Position numbers and translations under genes: made by a program. 64,000 nt of DNA from RGIG7450 sp045633565 (GTDB taxonomy: Bacteria; Bacillota; Clostridia; RUG12999): NCBI GenBank assembly GCA_045633565.1, contig JAZQYO010000007.1, positions 62,001 to 126,000 of the forward strand. The letters run 5' to 3'. This document shows, in pieces, positions 26,581 through 35,683 of this stretch. How positions within the stretch are numbered: position 1 is the first letter of the stretch; each line of letters opens with the position of its first letter. Under the pieces are notes generated by a model. The model searched no databases. It saw only the letters and a program-made list of their open reading frames with translations, and was not told where the DNA came from.

Positions 26581-27327
26581 ATGGTAACCATTAAATCTGA
26601 AAATGAAATTGCTCTGATGAAAAAAGCGGGCAAAATTTTAGCAGAAACGCTTGATTTAATTGAAAAAAACATTAAACCGGGCGTAACAACTAAAATGTTA
26701 GACAAGCTCGCATTTGAGTATATCAAAAAGCATAATGCCAAGCCGTCATTTAAAGGCTATTCCGGATATCCTGCGAGCATCTGTGCTTCGGTCAACGAAG
26801 AGATAGTTCACGGGATTCCCGGAAACAGGCGACTTAATGATGGCGATATAATCGGAATAGATATAGGCGTGTGTCTGGCAGGTTATCATGCTGATGCCGC
26901 AAGGACATACGGAGTCGGAAAAATATCGGATGAGGCACAGCGTCTTATAGATGTTACAAAGGAAAGCTTTTTCAGAGGCATAGCAAATGCAAAAGAAGGA
27001 GCAAGACTCGGCGATATTTCCGGCGCAATACAGACATTTGTTGAGGAAAACGGCTATTCGGTAGTGAGAGAGCTTGTTGGTCACGGAATTGGAAGTGACC
27101 TTCACGAGCAGCCCGATGTTCCAAACTATGGCAGCGCAGGCAAAGGCCTTAGGCTGCAGGCAGGAATGACCTTGGCGATTGAGCCGATGGTTAACTGCGG
27201 AACACATAAAATAGTCATTCTGGATGACGATTGGACCTGCGTAACGGCTGACGGGAAACTTTCGGCGCATTACGAGAATACAATTGTCATAACAAAGGAT
27301 GGCTGTGAGATTATAACAATGCTTTGA
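26581..27327 (+). CDS. map: Methionine aminopeptidase, type I
   Basis: 248 residues. Metal ligands occur in DIGVCLAGYHADAARTY, GHGIGSDLHEQP, EPMV and the terminal ENTIVIT. It removes the initiator Met from nascent proteins. It begins 3 bp after adk. Confidence 0.97.
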   Translation: MVTIKSENEIALMKKAGKILAETLDLIEKNIKPGVTTKMLDKLAFEYIKKHNAKPSFKGYSGYPASICASVNEEIVHGIPGNRRLNDGDIIGIDIGVCLAGYHADAARTYGVGKISDEAQRLIDVTKESFFRGIANAKEGARLGDISGAIQTFVEENGYSVVRELVGHGIGSDLHEQPDVPNYGSAGKGLRLQAGMTLAIEPMVNCGTHKIVILDDDWTCVTADGKLSAHYENTIVITKDGCEIITML

Positions 27328-27336
27328 GGTGATATT

Positions 27337-27600
27337 TTGGAGTACACACAGGGAACTGTGGTAAGCTCTCTGAAAGGTCATGACAAGGATAGGCTTTTTG
27401 TGATTATAAAATCTGAAGGGGCTTATGTCTGGCTGACAGACGGTAGAAACCGCAAAAAGATTTGCCCGAAAAAGAAAAATATAAAGCATGTTGTTTTATC
27501 CCGGCATCACATACCGGAGGTTGAATCCTTAAGTGACAAATTGATAAGGAAACAACTTAACCGACTGAAGATAAATGAAACGATAAATCTATGGAGGTGA
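27337..27600 (+). CDS. KOW-domain RNA-binding protein (L14e-like)
   Basis: 87 residues from a TTG start behind GAGGTG. The first 40 residues form a KOW-like strand pattern (YTQGTVVSSLKGHDKDRLFVII), followed by a Lys-rich part. Proteins of this type commonly lie between map and infA in Clostridia. Its exact role is not known; ribosome or RNA binding is inferred from domain and place. Confidence 0.8.
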   Translation: MEYTQGTVVSSLKGHDKDRLFVIIKSEGAYVWLTDGRNRKKICPKKKNIKHVVLSRHHIPEVESLSDKLIRKQLNRLKINETINLWR

Positions 27601-27606
27601 TTTTCC

Positions 27607-27825
27607 TTGGCAAAAGAAGATGTAATAGAATTTGAAGGAACGGTTCTTGAGGCACTGCCAAATGCGATGTTTCAAGTAGAATTACCAAACGGGCACAAGG
27701 TGCTTGCTCACATATCCGGTAAGCTGAGAATGAATTTTATCAGAATTCTTCCGGGCGACAAGGTAACAATTGAGCTTTCACCCTATGATTTGACCCGCGG
27801 AAGAATAACATGGCGGGCAAAGTAA
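27607..27825 (+). CDS. infA: Translation initiation factor IF-1
   Basis: 72 residues from a TTG start behind [27 protein letters not shown] and [19 protein letters not shown] span the single OB fold that fills the A site during initiation. Confidence 0.97.
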   Translation: MAKEDVIEFEGTVLEALPNAMFQVELPNGHKVLAHISGKLRMNFIRILPGDKVTIELSPYDLTRGRITWRAK

Positions 27826-27856
27826 TGTCCGTTCGCAAAGAAGGAGGAACCGAAAA

Positions 27857-27970
27857 ATGAAGGTTAAACCATCAGTAAAGCCTATTTGTGAAAAATGCAA
27901 GATAATTAAAAGAAAAGGCAGAGTAATGGTTATCTGCGAAAACCCCAAACACAAACAGAAACAGGGTTAA
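27857..27970 (+). CDS. rpmJ: 50S ribosomal protein L36
   Basis: 37 residues behind AGGAGG, starting [20 protein letters not shown]. The CxxC and the later Cys/His pair form the zinc site. Confidence 0.96.
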   Translation: MKVKPSVKPICEKCKIIKRKGRVMVICENPKHKQKQG

Positions 27971-27989
27971 TGAAATTGATTGTATAGGT

Positions 27990-28075
27990 AATTTAAAGGG
28001 AGCGGCTGGCAAACCTGAAAAGGATTTGTACCCTAAATTAAATACAACTAAAGAAATGTAAAAACAGGAGGTGCA
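27990..28075 (+). promoter_or_regulatory. Leader hairpin before rpsM
   Basis: The 110 bp between rpmJ and rpsM contain a distant pairing AATTTA-AGGG with CCCT-AAATT around a roughly 35-nt loop. No promoter is convincing. It could bind a ribosomal protein such as S4 or S13, but this is a guess. Confidence 0.25.
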
Positions 28076-28082
28076 AAATCAA

Positions 28083-28451
28083 ATGGCGAGAATAGCAGGC
28101 GTGGATTTACCAAGAGAAAAACGCGTAGAGATAGGACTCACTTATGTTTTTGGCATAGGCGAACCCTCTGCTAAAAAAATTCTTGAAAAAACAGGAATCA
28201 ATCCCGACACAAGAGTTAAAGACTTAACAGATGATGAAGTAGCAAAGCTCAGAGAGGTAATTGACGGTGAATATAAGGTTGAAGGTGACCTTCGCCGTGA
28301 AGTAGCTCTTAATATTAAAAGACTTATGGAAATCGGTTCATACCGTGGAGTAAGACATAGAAAATCTCTCCCGGTAAGAGGACAGAAGACCAAAACAAAC
28401 GCAAGAACATGTAAAGGTCCCAGAAAGACCATTGCAAACAAAAAGAAATAA
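28083..28451 (+). CDS. rpsM: 30S ribosomal protein S13
   Basis: 122 residues from ATG at 28083 behind [29 protein letters not shown] and [21 protein letters not shown] are typical. Confidence 0.97.
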   Translation: MARIAGVDLPREKRVEIGLTYVFGIGEPSAKKILEKTGINPDTRVKDLTDDEVAKLREVIDGEYKVEGDLRREVALNIKRLMEIGSYRGVRHRKSLPVRGQKTKTNARTCKGPRKTIANKKK

Positions 28452-28469
28452 AGGAGGGAACGGATTAAT

Positions 28470-28868
28470 ATGGCTAAAACAGCAACAAAAAAGACGACTA
28501 GAAAACGTCGTGAGAAAAAGCATATTGATAAAGGTGCGGCTCACATCCGTTCAACCTTTAACAATACTATTGTAACAATAACAGACACTGCCGGCAACGC
28601 ACTTTCTTGGGCTTCTTCCGGCGGACTCGGCTTCAGAGGCTCCAGAAAGAGCACCCCTTACGCAGCTCAGATGGCAGCGGAAACTGCTGCTAAAGCTGCA
28701 ATGGAATACGGCCTTAAAACTGTTGAAGTTTACGTAAAAGGTCCTGGTTCCGGCAGAGAGGCTGCTATCAGAGCGCTGCAGACCGCTGGTCTGGAAGTTA
28801 GTATGATTAAAGATACTACTCCCATTCCTCACAACGGTTGCAGACCGCCGAAAAGAAGAAGAGTTTAG
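28470..28868 (+). CDS. rpsK: 30S ribosomal protein S11
   Basis: 132 residues with [16 protein letters not shown] and [14 protein letters not shown], ending [12 protein letters not shown]. It lies on the 30S platform. Confidence 0.97.
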   Translation: MAKTATKKTTRKRREKKHIDKGAAHIRSTFNNTIVTITDTAGNALSWASSGGLGFRGSRKSTPYAAQMAAETAAKAAMEYGLKTVEVYVKGPGSGREAAIRALQTAGLEVSMIKDTTPIPHNGCRPPKRRRV

Positions 28869-28886
28869 AAGGAGGCGAAGTGCAAC

Positions 28887-29507
28887 ATGGCTAGATATAC
28901 AGGAGCAGTATGCAGACTGTGCCGCAGAGAGGGTCAGAAATTATACCTCAAAGGCGAAAGATGCTATACCGGCAAATGTGGCTTTGAAAGAAGATCATTT
29001 GCTCCCGGTCAGCATGGTATGAGCCGTAAAAAACTGTCCGGTTACGGTGTGCAGCTGAGAGAAAAACAGAAAGTCAGAAGATATTACGGAGTGCTTGAAA
29101 AGCAGTTCAGAAAATATTTTGCTATGGCTGAAAAGAAACAGGGTATTACGGGTGAAAACATGCTCGCAATCCTTGAAAGCAGATTTGACAATGTTGTTTA
29201 CAGACTTGGTCTTGCAATGTCCCGTGCAGAAGCACGTCAGCTTATCAGACATGGCCATTTCTCCATCAACGGTAAAAAGGCAGACGTTTGCTCTATCCTT
29301 TTAAAACCCGGTGATGTAGTGGCTGCTATTGATAAGGGAGAAGAAAAAATCAAGAACAATCTTGAAGCAAACGCATCAAGAGTTATTCCTAAATGGCTTG
29401 ATTTCGATGCTAACACAGCTACAGGCAAAATGCTTGCAATGGCAGCTCGTGAAGACATCGATTTACCCATCGAAGAACACCACATTGTCGAGCTGTACTC
29501 CAAATAA
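28887..29507 (+). CDS. rpsD: 30S ribosomal protein S4
   Basis: 206 residues. An N-terminal Cys cluster ([18 protein letters not shown]) suggests zinc binding, followed by the S4 RNA-binding domain ([19 protein letters not shown]). It nucleates 30S assembly, and S4 is the regulator of this cluster in other bacteria. Confidence 0.97.
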   Translation: MARYTGAVCRLCRREGQKLYLKGERCYTGKCGFERRSFAPGQHGMSRKKLSGYGVQLREKQKVRRYYGVLEKQFRKYFAMAEKKQGITGENMLAILESRFDNVVYRLGLAMSRAEARQLIRHGHFSINGKKADVCSILLKPGDVVAAIDKGEEKIKNNLEANASRVIPKWLDFDANTATGKMLAMAAREDIDLPIEEHHIVELYSK

Positions 29508-29607
29508 GATTTTTAGCAACCCTTGCCTGATGCTTTTTTGGGCAAGGCTACCCTCGACAGTAAAATAAAATGAATGAAAAATAAACAGTGAGGAGGGTTT
29601 GTGCAGC

Positions 29608-30555
29608 ATGATAGAATTGGCAAAACCAAGTATAGAATGTGTTGAGATAAAACCGGACAAAAGATACGGTAAGTTTGTCATAGAACCACTTGACCGTGGT
29701 TATGGCATAACACTTGGAAATGCGCTGAGAAGAATTCTGTTATCTTCCCTTGAAGGTTGCGCAGTAACATCCATTAAAATTGACGGCGTTCAGCATGAAA
29801 TTTCAAAAATGGATGGTGTAACCGAAGATGTAACAGAAATCGTTTTAAACCTCAAAAAGCTTATTATCAAGCTTCATTCTGACGGTCCCAAGACCTTAAG
29901 AATTGATGCGGCAGGCGAATGTGAGGTTAAAGCCAGTGACATCAAAATAGACAGTGACGTTGAAATTCTTAACCCTGACCTTCATATTGCAACACTTAAT
30001 TCCGATGGAAGACTCTATATGGACATAGTTGTTGATAAAGGCAGAGGTTACGTAACAAACGACCAGAACAAAAAGCTTAATAAGCAGACAGCGGCTATCG
30101 GAACCATATTTATGGATTCCAGCTACACTCCGGTAAATAAGGTTAACTACTTTGTAGGAACAACCCTTGACAATAAGGATAAACTTACACTTGAAGTTTG
30201 GACCAACGGAGTTATAGGCCCGGACGAAGCTATTTCCACAAGTGCTCAGCTTATGATTGAATATCTCAATTTCTTTGTTGAATTGTCAGATAACGCTAAA
30301 ACTACTGAGATAGTTATAGAAAAAGACAATGATAAGAAAGAAAAAGTTCTTGAGATGACAATTGAAGAACTTGACCTGTCAGTAAGAGCATACAACTGCT
30401 TAAAACGTGCCGGAATCAATACGGTTGAAGACCTTATCAGCAGAACCGAAGGTGATATGATTAAGGTAAGAAACCTCGGACGTAAATCGCTTGACGAGGT
30501 AATTGGCAAACTTCACGCACTGAAATTATCTTTGCACAAAGAAGAAGATATATAA
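29608..30555 (+). CDS. rpoA: RNA polymerase alpha subunit
   Basis: 315 residues from the ATG at 29608 behind GAGGAGGG. The N domain carries [20 protein letters not shown] for dimerisation; the C domain has [22 protein letters not shown] and [11 protein letters not shown], which bind UP elements and activators. Confidence 0.97.
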   Translation: MIELAKPSIECVEIKPDKRYGKFVIEPLDRGYGITLGNALRRILLSSLEGCAVTSIKIDGVQHEISKMDGVTEDVTEIVLNLKKLIIKLHSDGPKTLRIDAAGECEVKASDIKIDSDVEILNPDLHIATLNSDGRLYMDIVVDKGRGYVTNDQNKKLNKQTAAIGTIFMDSSYTPVNKVNYFVGTTLDNKDKLTLEVWTNGVIGPDEAISTSAQLMIEYLNFFVELSDNAKTTEIVIEKDNDKKEKVLEMTIEELDLSVRAYNCLKRAGINTVEDLISRTEGDMIKVRNLGRKSLDEVIGKLHALKLSLHKEEDI

Positions 30556-30615
30556 GAATTAACGGGGAATTTTCCCTGTTACCAAAAATTTGTTCAGAAA
30601 GGGAGGCTTAATATT

Positions 30616-30957
30616 ATGCCCGGAACAAGAAAATTAGGTCGCCAGACAGCGCACAGAAAAATGCTGCTCCGCAACATGGTGACATCACTTTTCCAGCATG
30701 GTAGAATATCTACTACCGAAGCAAAAGCTAAAGAAATTCGCTGCATGGCGGATAAAATGATAACCCTGGGTAAAGCAAACACCCTGCACACAAAACGTCA
30801 GGCAATTGCATATCTTACTGACAAAGATGTAGCTTTCAAACTTTTCGATGAAATAGCACCTAAATATGCTGACAGAGAAGGTGGCTACACAAGAGTAATT
30901 AAAGCAGCCCCCAGACGTGGCGATGCAGCTCCGATGGCTATCATTGAGCTTGTATAA
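30616..30957 (+). CDS. rplQ: 50S ribosomal protein L17
   Basis: 113 residues starting [20 protein letters not shown], with [22 protein letters not shown] closing. Last gene of the ribosomal cluster. Confidence 0.97.
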   Translation: MPGTRKLGRQTAHRKMLLRNMVTSLFQHGRISTTEAKAKEIRCMADKMITLGKANTLHTKRQAIAYLTDKDVAFKLFDEIAPKYADREGGYTRVIKAAPRRGDAAPMAIIELV

Positions 30958-30967
30958 TTAAAAAAAG

Positions 30968-31000
30968 AAAATCCGTTGGAAAATTCCGACGGATTTTTTT
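30968..31000 (+). terminator. Terminator at the end of the ribosomal cluster
   Basis: AAAATCCGT pairs with ACGGATTTT around an inner GGAA/TTCC, followed by a T-tract. Confidence 0.88.
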
Positions 31001-31010
31001 GCATAATATT

Positions 31011-31823
31011 TTAAATTAATCCTTTGTCAAGTTTTTCTACTATATCAACCAAAGCATTTTCATGGAGCGCTACCGTCCTGTTTTCACATCGGTCAAGCAG
31101 AAGGGGAGAACCGTCTGCAACAGCAAAGCCAATATCGGCGGCCTTCAGAAACTCAATGTCGTTTTCATTGTCGCCAATCGCAATGATTTTGTGTTTGCCA
31201 TCAAGAAGTTCTTTCAGCCTTGGAAGAGCAGTGCCCTTGTTTACGCCAAAAGGCAAAAGCTCATAAAGCCATGAAGCGCTTTGTGAAAATTGAAAATCCT
31301 TAAAAAATGGCTGATTTTCAAAGTACCCGCGAACAACCGGCATATAATCATCTGACAAAGCACAAACAATTTTAAGCCATGGCTGCGGGACATCCGAGGC
31401 AGAATCAACCTTTTTGAAAAGCTCGCTCAGTTGTTTGTAGCGTTTCATATTTCCCGGGATATCGGTTATGAGGAACAATCCGTCCGGAGTGTTAATTTCA
31501 ATATTTGCCTTTGGACAATTTTTTACAATATCAGGAATAATATCGAAAACAGATGTGTCAAGCGGGGAGAACCAGAGATATTTGTTTTTGGAATAATCAT
31601 AAATTGCCGCACCGTTATAGCAAATTACCGGCGCATTAGGAAAAAGCTGGTCAATTATTGATTGTGCAACGGGCATCTGTCTTCCTGTTGCATATGTAAA
31701 AGTCCCACCGTTATCCATAAAATATCTTGCGGCAGCCTTGTTTTCTTCGCTTAATTTAAAAGAATAGTCAACAAGCGTTCCGTCAATATCGGAGATTATA
31801 AGTGTATTTTCAAACTTTTTCAT
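31011..31823 (-). CDS. HAD-superfamily (Cof-type) phosphatase
   Basis: 270 residues. Motif I is ISDIDGTLVDY with the nucleophile Asp; motif III Lys lies in FGVNKGTALPRL and motif IV is IGDNENDIEFLKAAD. The C2-type cap is typical of Cof/YidA enzymes, which dephosphorylate sugar phosphates and flavin precursors; the substrate cannot be read. Start at 31823 behind GGAGG, rather than the upstream ATG at 31838. Confidence 0.88.
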   Translation of the reverse strand: MKKFENTLIISDIDGTLVDYSFKLSEENKAAARYFMDNGGTFTYATGRQMPVAQSIIDQLFPNAPVICYNGAAIYDYSKNKYLWFSPLDTSVFDIIPDIVKNCPKANIEINTPDGLFLITDIPGNMKRYKQLSELFKKVDSASDVPQPWLKIVCALSDDYMPVVRGYFENQPFFKDFQFSQSASWLYELLPFGVNKGTALPRLKELLDGKHKIIAIGDNENDIEFLKAADIGFAVADGSPLLLDRCENRTVALHENALVDIVEKLDKGLI

Positions 31824-31880
31824 AGTTCCTCCGGGCATAAAAAAACTTTCCGCAGCTTTCGAGGCAGAAAGTTTTGATAA

Positions 31881-32123
31881 TTATGCGTTTTTGTTAAGCG
31901 CTTTTGCAAGACTTGATTTTTTTCTTGCAGCAGTGTTTTTGTGAAGAACACCTTTGCTTGTAGCCTGGTCAATTTTCTTAACTGCAGCTGCAAGGTTTTC
32001 AGGAGTCTTATCAGCGTCAAATTTTTTAATGCTTGTTTTAAGAGCAGATTTAACCATCTGATTCTGAAGAGTTTTTGTTTCGATAACTTTTACTCTTTTT
32101 TTTGCTGATTTAATGTTTGGCAT
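31881..32123 (-). CDS. rpsT: 30S ribosomal protein S20
   Basis: 80 residues from the ATG at 32123 behind [28 protein letters not shown] and the Lys-rich end [17 protein letters not shown] are typical of S20. Own promoter at 32163-32191. Confidence 0.96.
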   Translation of the reverse strand: MPNIKSAKKRVKVIETKTLQNQMVKSALKTSIKKFDADKTPENLAAAVKKIDQATSKGVLHKNTAARKKSSLAKALNKNA

Positions 32124-32162
32124 GTTTCTCACCTCACAAGTATAGTCTCAATATGTACTAGT

Positions 32163-32191
32163 ATTATATCACAAAGTTTTGGCAAATGCAA
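32163..32191 (-). promoter_or_regulatory. Promoter of rpsT
   Basis: TTGCAT (32191-32186) and TATAAT (32168-32163) are 17 bp apart on the minus strand. Confidence 0.75.
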
Positions 32192-32219
32192 GCATTTTTT
32201 TATATTTTTTTAAAAAGTA

Positions 32220-32248
32220 TTTACAACAATTTTAAAATATGATAAAAT
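32220..32248 (+). promoter_or_regulatory. Promoter of tRNA-Arg(CCG)
   Basis: TTTACA (32220-32225) and TAAAAT (32243-32248) are 17 bp apart, about 10 bp before the tRNA. Confidence 0.75.
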
Positions 32249-32258
32249 GACATGGTAG

Positions 32259-32333
32259 GTCTCGTTGGTCTAATGGATAAGATAGCAGATTCCGGTTCTG
32301 CTGATGTGGGTTCGATTCCTACACGGGACGCCA
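32259..32333 (+). tRNA. tRNA-Arg(CCG)
   Basis: A 75-nt cloverleaf with encoded CCA. Acceptor GUCUCGU/ACGGGAC, anticodon stem GCAGA/UCUGC around UUCCGGU giving anticodon CCG, T arm with GGTTCGATTCC. It reads the rare CGG codon. Confidence 0.95.
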
Positions 32334-32334
32334 G

Positions 32335-32374
32335 AAAAAACCGTCAGTCTTGTACCAAGATTGACGGTTTTTTT
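32335..32374 (+). terminator. Terminator of tRNA-Arg(CCG)
   Basis: CCGTCAGTCTTG pairs with CAAGATTGACGG (one mismatch-type G-T), flanked by A and T tracts. It also ends the opposing AraC gene region. Confidence 0.88.
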
Positions 32375-32402
32375 AATGAAATACACCTTTTGGCGCATGA
32401 AT

Positions 32403-33188
32403 TTATTTTACCTTCTTTTTATATTCTGACGGAGTGCAGGAAAAGTGTTTTTTAAAACATCTGCAAAAGGTGTTCAAAGAATTATATCCACATTCATAAG
32501 ATATTTCAGTAAGGCTTTTATTGCCTGAACTGATGAGATTTGCCGCATATTCCGAGCGAACTGCTCCAAGATATGTCCTGAAAGGGATTTTCAGCTGGTC
32601 ATAAAAAATATGAGCAATATATGACGCACTGTATCCAAATTCTTTTGCCAGATATTTTATTGTCAGAGGGTTTTTGAAATTTTCATTAATATATGAGATT
32701 ATATGAGGAGCAAGGCTAAAGCCGTCCGATTCTGAGGTAGGCAAAAGTTTTAAATTTTTCAAAATGCCCGACATTGCTATAAAAGACCAGCCCAAAAGCT
32801 CGGCTTTATCATTTGCCGACACCATTTTTCTGAAGGCGAGAGCAGCATTTTCGGGGATAAGTTCGGCTTTTATAAAAGGAGACTCGGGGCGTTTTGTTTT
32901 CAGGTCAGGAATGAGGCTTGTGAAAAAATCCGTTTCGCTGATAAGAGAAACTGTTTCGGTCGGACTGTCGGTTTCACATTTGATATATTCATGAATAATG
33001 TTGGGGAAGATGATAATAGCTTCCCCCTTTTTTAATGTGTAAACAATTTTGCCCACCTTAATCTGCTGAAACCCCGAAAAACAATACGCAATCTCAATCA
33101 TTTTATGAAAATGGGAGTCATAATTATATGAATTTGTTCTATGACTTGTGAAAATTTTATTGTTTTTGTCCTCAAAATATGGATACAC
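32403..33188 (-). CDS. AraC-family regulator, likely of the GH3 gene
   Basis: About 261 residues. The N-terminal cupin half (HFHKMIEIAYCFSG) is followed by two HTHs (TIKYLAKEFGYSASYIAHIFYDQLKIPF, and SLTEISYECGYNSLNTFCRCFKKHF), ending CTPSEYKKK. The start is taken as GTG at 33188, 8 bp after GGAGG; in-frame GTGs 6 and 9 bp earlier overlap that site. It diverges from the GH3 gene at 33336 whose promoter has a TACAAT box and no good -35, suggesting activation by this protein. Confidence 0.83.
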   Translation of the reverse strand: MYPYFEDKNNKIFTSHRTNSYNYDSHFHKMIEIAYCFSGFQQIKVGKIVYTLKKGEAIIIFPNIIHEYIKCETDSPTETVSLISETDFFTSLIPDLKTKRPESPFIKAELIPENAALAFRKMVSANDKAELLGWSFIAMSGILKNLKLLPTSESDGFSLAPHIISYINENFKNPLTIKYLAKEFGYSASYIAHIFYDQLKIPFRTYLGAVRSEYAANLISSGNKSLTEISYECGYNSLNTFCRCFKKHFSCTPSEYKKKVK

Positions 33189-33335
33189 GAGCACCACCTC
33201 CCTTATATTATAACATATAAAATAGAAAAATTAAAGAAAAAATAGCATATTTTGATGAAAAAATAATATGAATATGTATATTATTGAAATGGTAGTTATG
33301 GTACAATACAAGAAAAAAGCACAGGAGGGGAAACA

Positions 33336-35642
33336 ATGGAAAAATGGGCAAGAATTAAATATCAGCCCTGTTTACCTATGGGAGACAACAACTCCAAAAT
33401 AACAGGATGTGAAAGGCATATTCAGCTATCCCGCAAGGCAGCCCAGGAGGGAACGGTTCTTTTAAAAAATGATAAAGACCTTCTGCCACTTGAAAAAGGC
33501 GCAAAGGTTGCCATATTCGGTAACGCACAGATAGATTATGTAAAAGGTGGTGGAGGCTCCGGTAATGTTTTCTGTGATTATGTGAGAAACATTTATGAGG
33601 GGCTGAAACTTAAAACAGGAAAGGTGGAAATATTCCACAAGCTTTCATTGTTTTATGAAGATTTTGTGACAGTAGGATATAAAGATGGCGGATTGTTTCC
33701 GGGAACGCTGCAGGAAGCAAAAATTCCCCAAAATCTGCTTGAAGAGGCAAAAACGTTTACCGACACAGCAATCATTACAATCAGCCGTTTCTCCCGTGAG
33801 AGTGTGGACAGAAGAAATGACGGAGAAGATTCGTATTTTGTCTTAAGCGAGCAGGAAAAGGAAATGGTTAATACTGTTTGCGACAATTTTGAAAAGGTAA
33901 TTGTTCTGCTTAACACCGGAGCAATGATAGAAACCTCCTGGTTTGCCGATAATGACAAAATTCAGGCGGCTCTTATGATATGGCAGGGCGGTATGGAAGG
34001 CGGTCTTGCAACTGCTGATATTTTAGTGGGCGACGTAAACCCGTCGGGAAAACTGGTTGACACCTGTGCCATGGATTTTGACGATTATCCGTCATCGGCG
34101 GGATTTCATGAGTCGGATTTTTATGTAAAATACATTGAGGATATTTTTGTCGGCTACCGTTATTTTGAAACAATCCCCGGCAAAAAAGAACGTGTTGTTT
34201 ATCCGTTCGGATACGGACTTTCCTATACAACATTTGAGTTTTCGGATTTGTCAGCGTGTCAGGTGGGCGAAAAAATATATGCCGGTGTAACGGTTACGAA
34301 CACAGGAAAATGTGCAGGAAAAGAAGTTGTTCAGCTTTACTTTGGCGCTCCGCAGGGCAAAATCACAAAAGCGGCGATTGAGCTTTGCGCTTTTGAAAAG
34401 ACAAAACTTCTTAAACCGGGTGAAAGCCAGAAAATGCTGCTCTCATTTGATATTTCGGATATGGCATCCTATGATGACATGGGAGATGTATATAAAAGTG
34501 CGTACGTGCTTGAAAAAGGCGAGTACAGAATTTTTGTGGGAAATTCAGTAAGAAATATCATGGAGTTTGACTATAAATATGAGCTCTCTGAAGACAAGAT
34601 TGTAGAAAAACTTACCTCTTGCGGTGCTCCCGAGACACTTGAAAAACGTCTTTTGGCAACAGGTGAGTATTTAGATGTTAAATGTGAAAAGGTTGAAAGA
34701 AAAACTTTCCCCTGCGAGTATGTGTGCGAAAGAAAAATTCCGCAGAGCGATGAGGAAATTAAAAAGCTGATTGATGTTGCAAAAGGAGAAATATCTCTTG
34801 ACGATTTTATAGCACAGCTTACCGATGAAGAAATGATAAATCTTCTGCACGGGCAGAAAAGCACCGGCGTTTGTAACATTGACGGCATGGGAAACCTTGA
34901 AAAGTACGGAATCCCTGCTCCAATGACGGTTGACGGACCTGCGGGCGTAAGGATTCAGCCGGTGACAGGTGTGACAACAACGGCTTTCCCGGTTGAAACA
35001 ATGCTTGCTTGTACATGGAACACCGAAATTATTGAAGAAATCGGTGTTGCGGGTGCGCTTGAGGTGTTGGAAAACAACCTTTCAATCTGGCTTACACCTG
35101 CACTTAACATTCACAGAAGTCCGCTTTGCGGCAGAAATTTTGAATATTTCTCAGAAGACCCGTTTGTTTCAGGAAAAATGGCGGCTGCCAAGGTTAAAGG
35201 AATTCAGTCGCAGGGGGTTGTGGCAACGCCCAAGCATTTTGCCTGCAACAACAAGGAAACAAACAGACGTGAAAGCGACTCGGTTGTATCAGAACGTGCG
35301 CTCAGAGAAATTTACCTTAAAGGGTTTGAAATCTGCGTAAAAGAAGCGAACCCCCGGTCTATCATGTCGGCATATAACATTATAAACGGCGTGAGAGCTT
35401 CTGAAAATGCGGAGCTCATAACCGGTATTTTGAGAAATGAATGGGGATTTGACGGATTTGTTATGACAGACTGGTCAAATAACGCATCCCATGCTGCTGA
35501 AATTGTTGCAGGAAATGACGTTCGTATGCCATCAACCTCAACAACAGATACACAAGAAATGTTTGCTCAAGGCAAAATTACAAGAAACCAGATTGCAGTC
35601 AGCGTTAAAAGACTGCTCCAAATGATTTTGTGGCTTGAATAA
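33336..35642 (+). CDS. Glycoside hydrolase family 3 enzyme with swapped domain order
   Basis: 768 residues, probably a beta-glucosidase or related exo-glycosidase. The order is reversed from most GH3 proteins: the alpha/beta sandwich (usually C-terminal) comes first (about 28-255; AAQEGTVLLKNDKDLLPLEKG and GGGGSGNV), then a Fn3-like domain (about 300-400; SYTTFEFS, VTVTNTGKCAGKEVVQLY), and last the TIM barrel (about 495-768; PAPMTVDGPAGVRIQ, ATPKHFACNN). The nucleophile is Asp712 in GFVMTDWS. There is no signal peptide, so it acts inside the cell. The same arrangement is known for some rumen Firmicutes beta-glucosidases. AGGAGGGG precedes the ATG. Confidence 0.9.
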   Translation: MEKWARIKYQPCLPMGDNNSKITGCERHIQLSRKAAQEGTVLLKNDKDLLPLEKGAKVAIFGNAQIDYVKGGGGSGNVFCDYVRNIYEGLKLKTGKVEIFHKLSLFYEDFVTVGYKDGGLFPGTLQEAKIPQNLLEEAKTFTDTAIITISRFSRESVDRRNDGEDSYFVLSEQEKEMVNTVCDNFEKVIVLLNTGAMIETSWFADNDKIQAALMIWQGGMEGGLATADILVGDVNPSGKLVDTCAMDFDDYPSSAGFHESDFYVKYIEDIFVGYRYFETIPGKKERVVYPFGYGLSYTTFEFSDLSACQVGEKIYAGVTVTNTGKCAGKEVVQLYFGAPQGKITKAAIELCAFEKTKLLKPGESQKMLLSFDISDMASYDDMGDVYKSAYVLEKGEYRIFVGNSVRNIMEFDYKYELSEDKIVEKLTSCGAPETLEKRLLATGEYLDVKCEKVERKTFPCEYVCERKIPQSDEEIKKLIDVAKGEISLDDFIAQLTDEEMINLLHGQKSTGVCNIDGMGNLEKYGIPAPMTVDGPAGVRIQPVTGVTTTAFPVETMLACTWNTEIIEEIGVAGALEVLENNLSIWLTPALNIHRSPLCGRNFEYFSEDPFVSGKMAAAKVKGIQSQGVVATPKHFACNNKETNRRESDSVVSERALREIYLKGFEICVKEANPRSIMSAYNIINGVRASENAELITGILRNEWGFDGFVMTDWSNNASHAAEIVAGNDVRMPSTSTTDTQEMFAQGKITRNQIAVSVKRLLQMILWLE

Positions 35643-35651
35643 AAACAATAA

Positions 35652-35682
35652 AAAACAACTGCCGTGAGGCAGTTGTTTTTTT
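35652..35682. terminator. Terminator between GH3 and yifB
   Basis: AAACAACTGCC / GGCAGTTGTTT with loop GTGA and a long T-tract. The A-rich left arm can also serve the opposing gene. Confidence 0.88.
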
Positions 35683-35683
35683 G

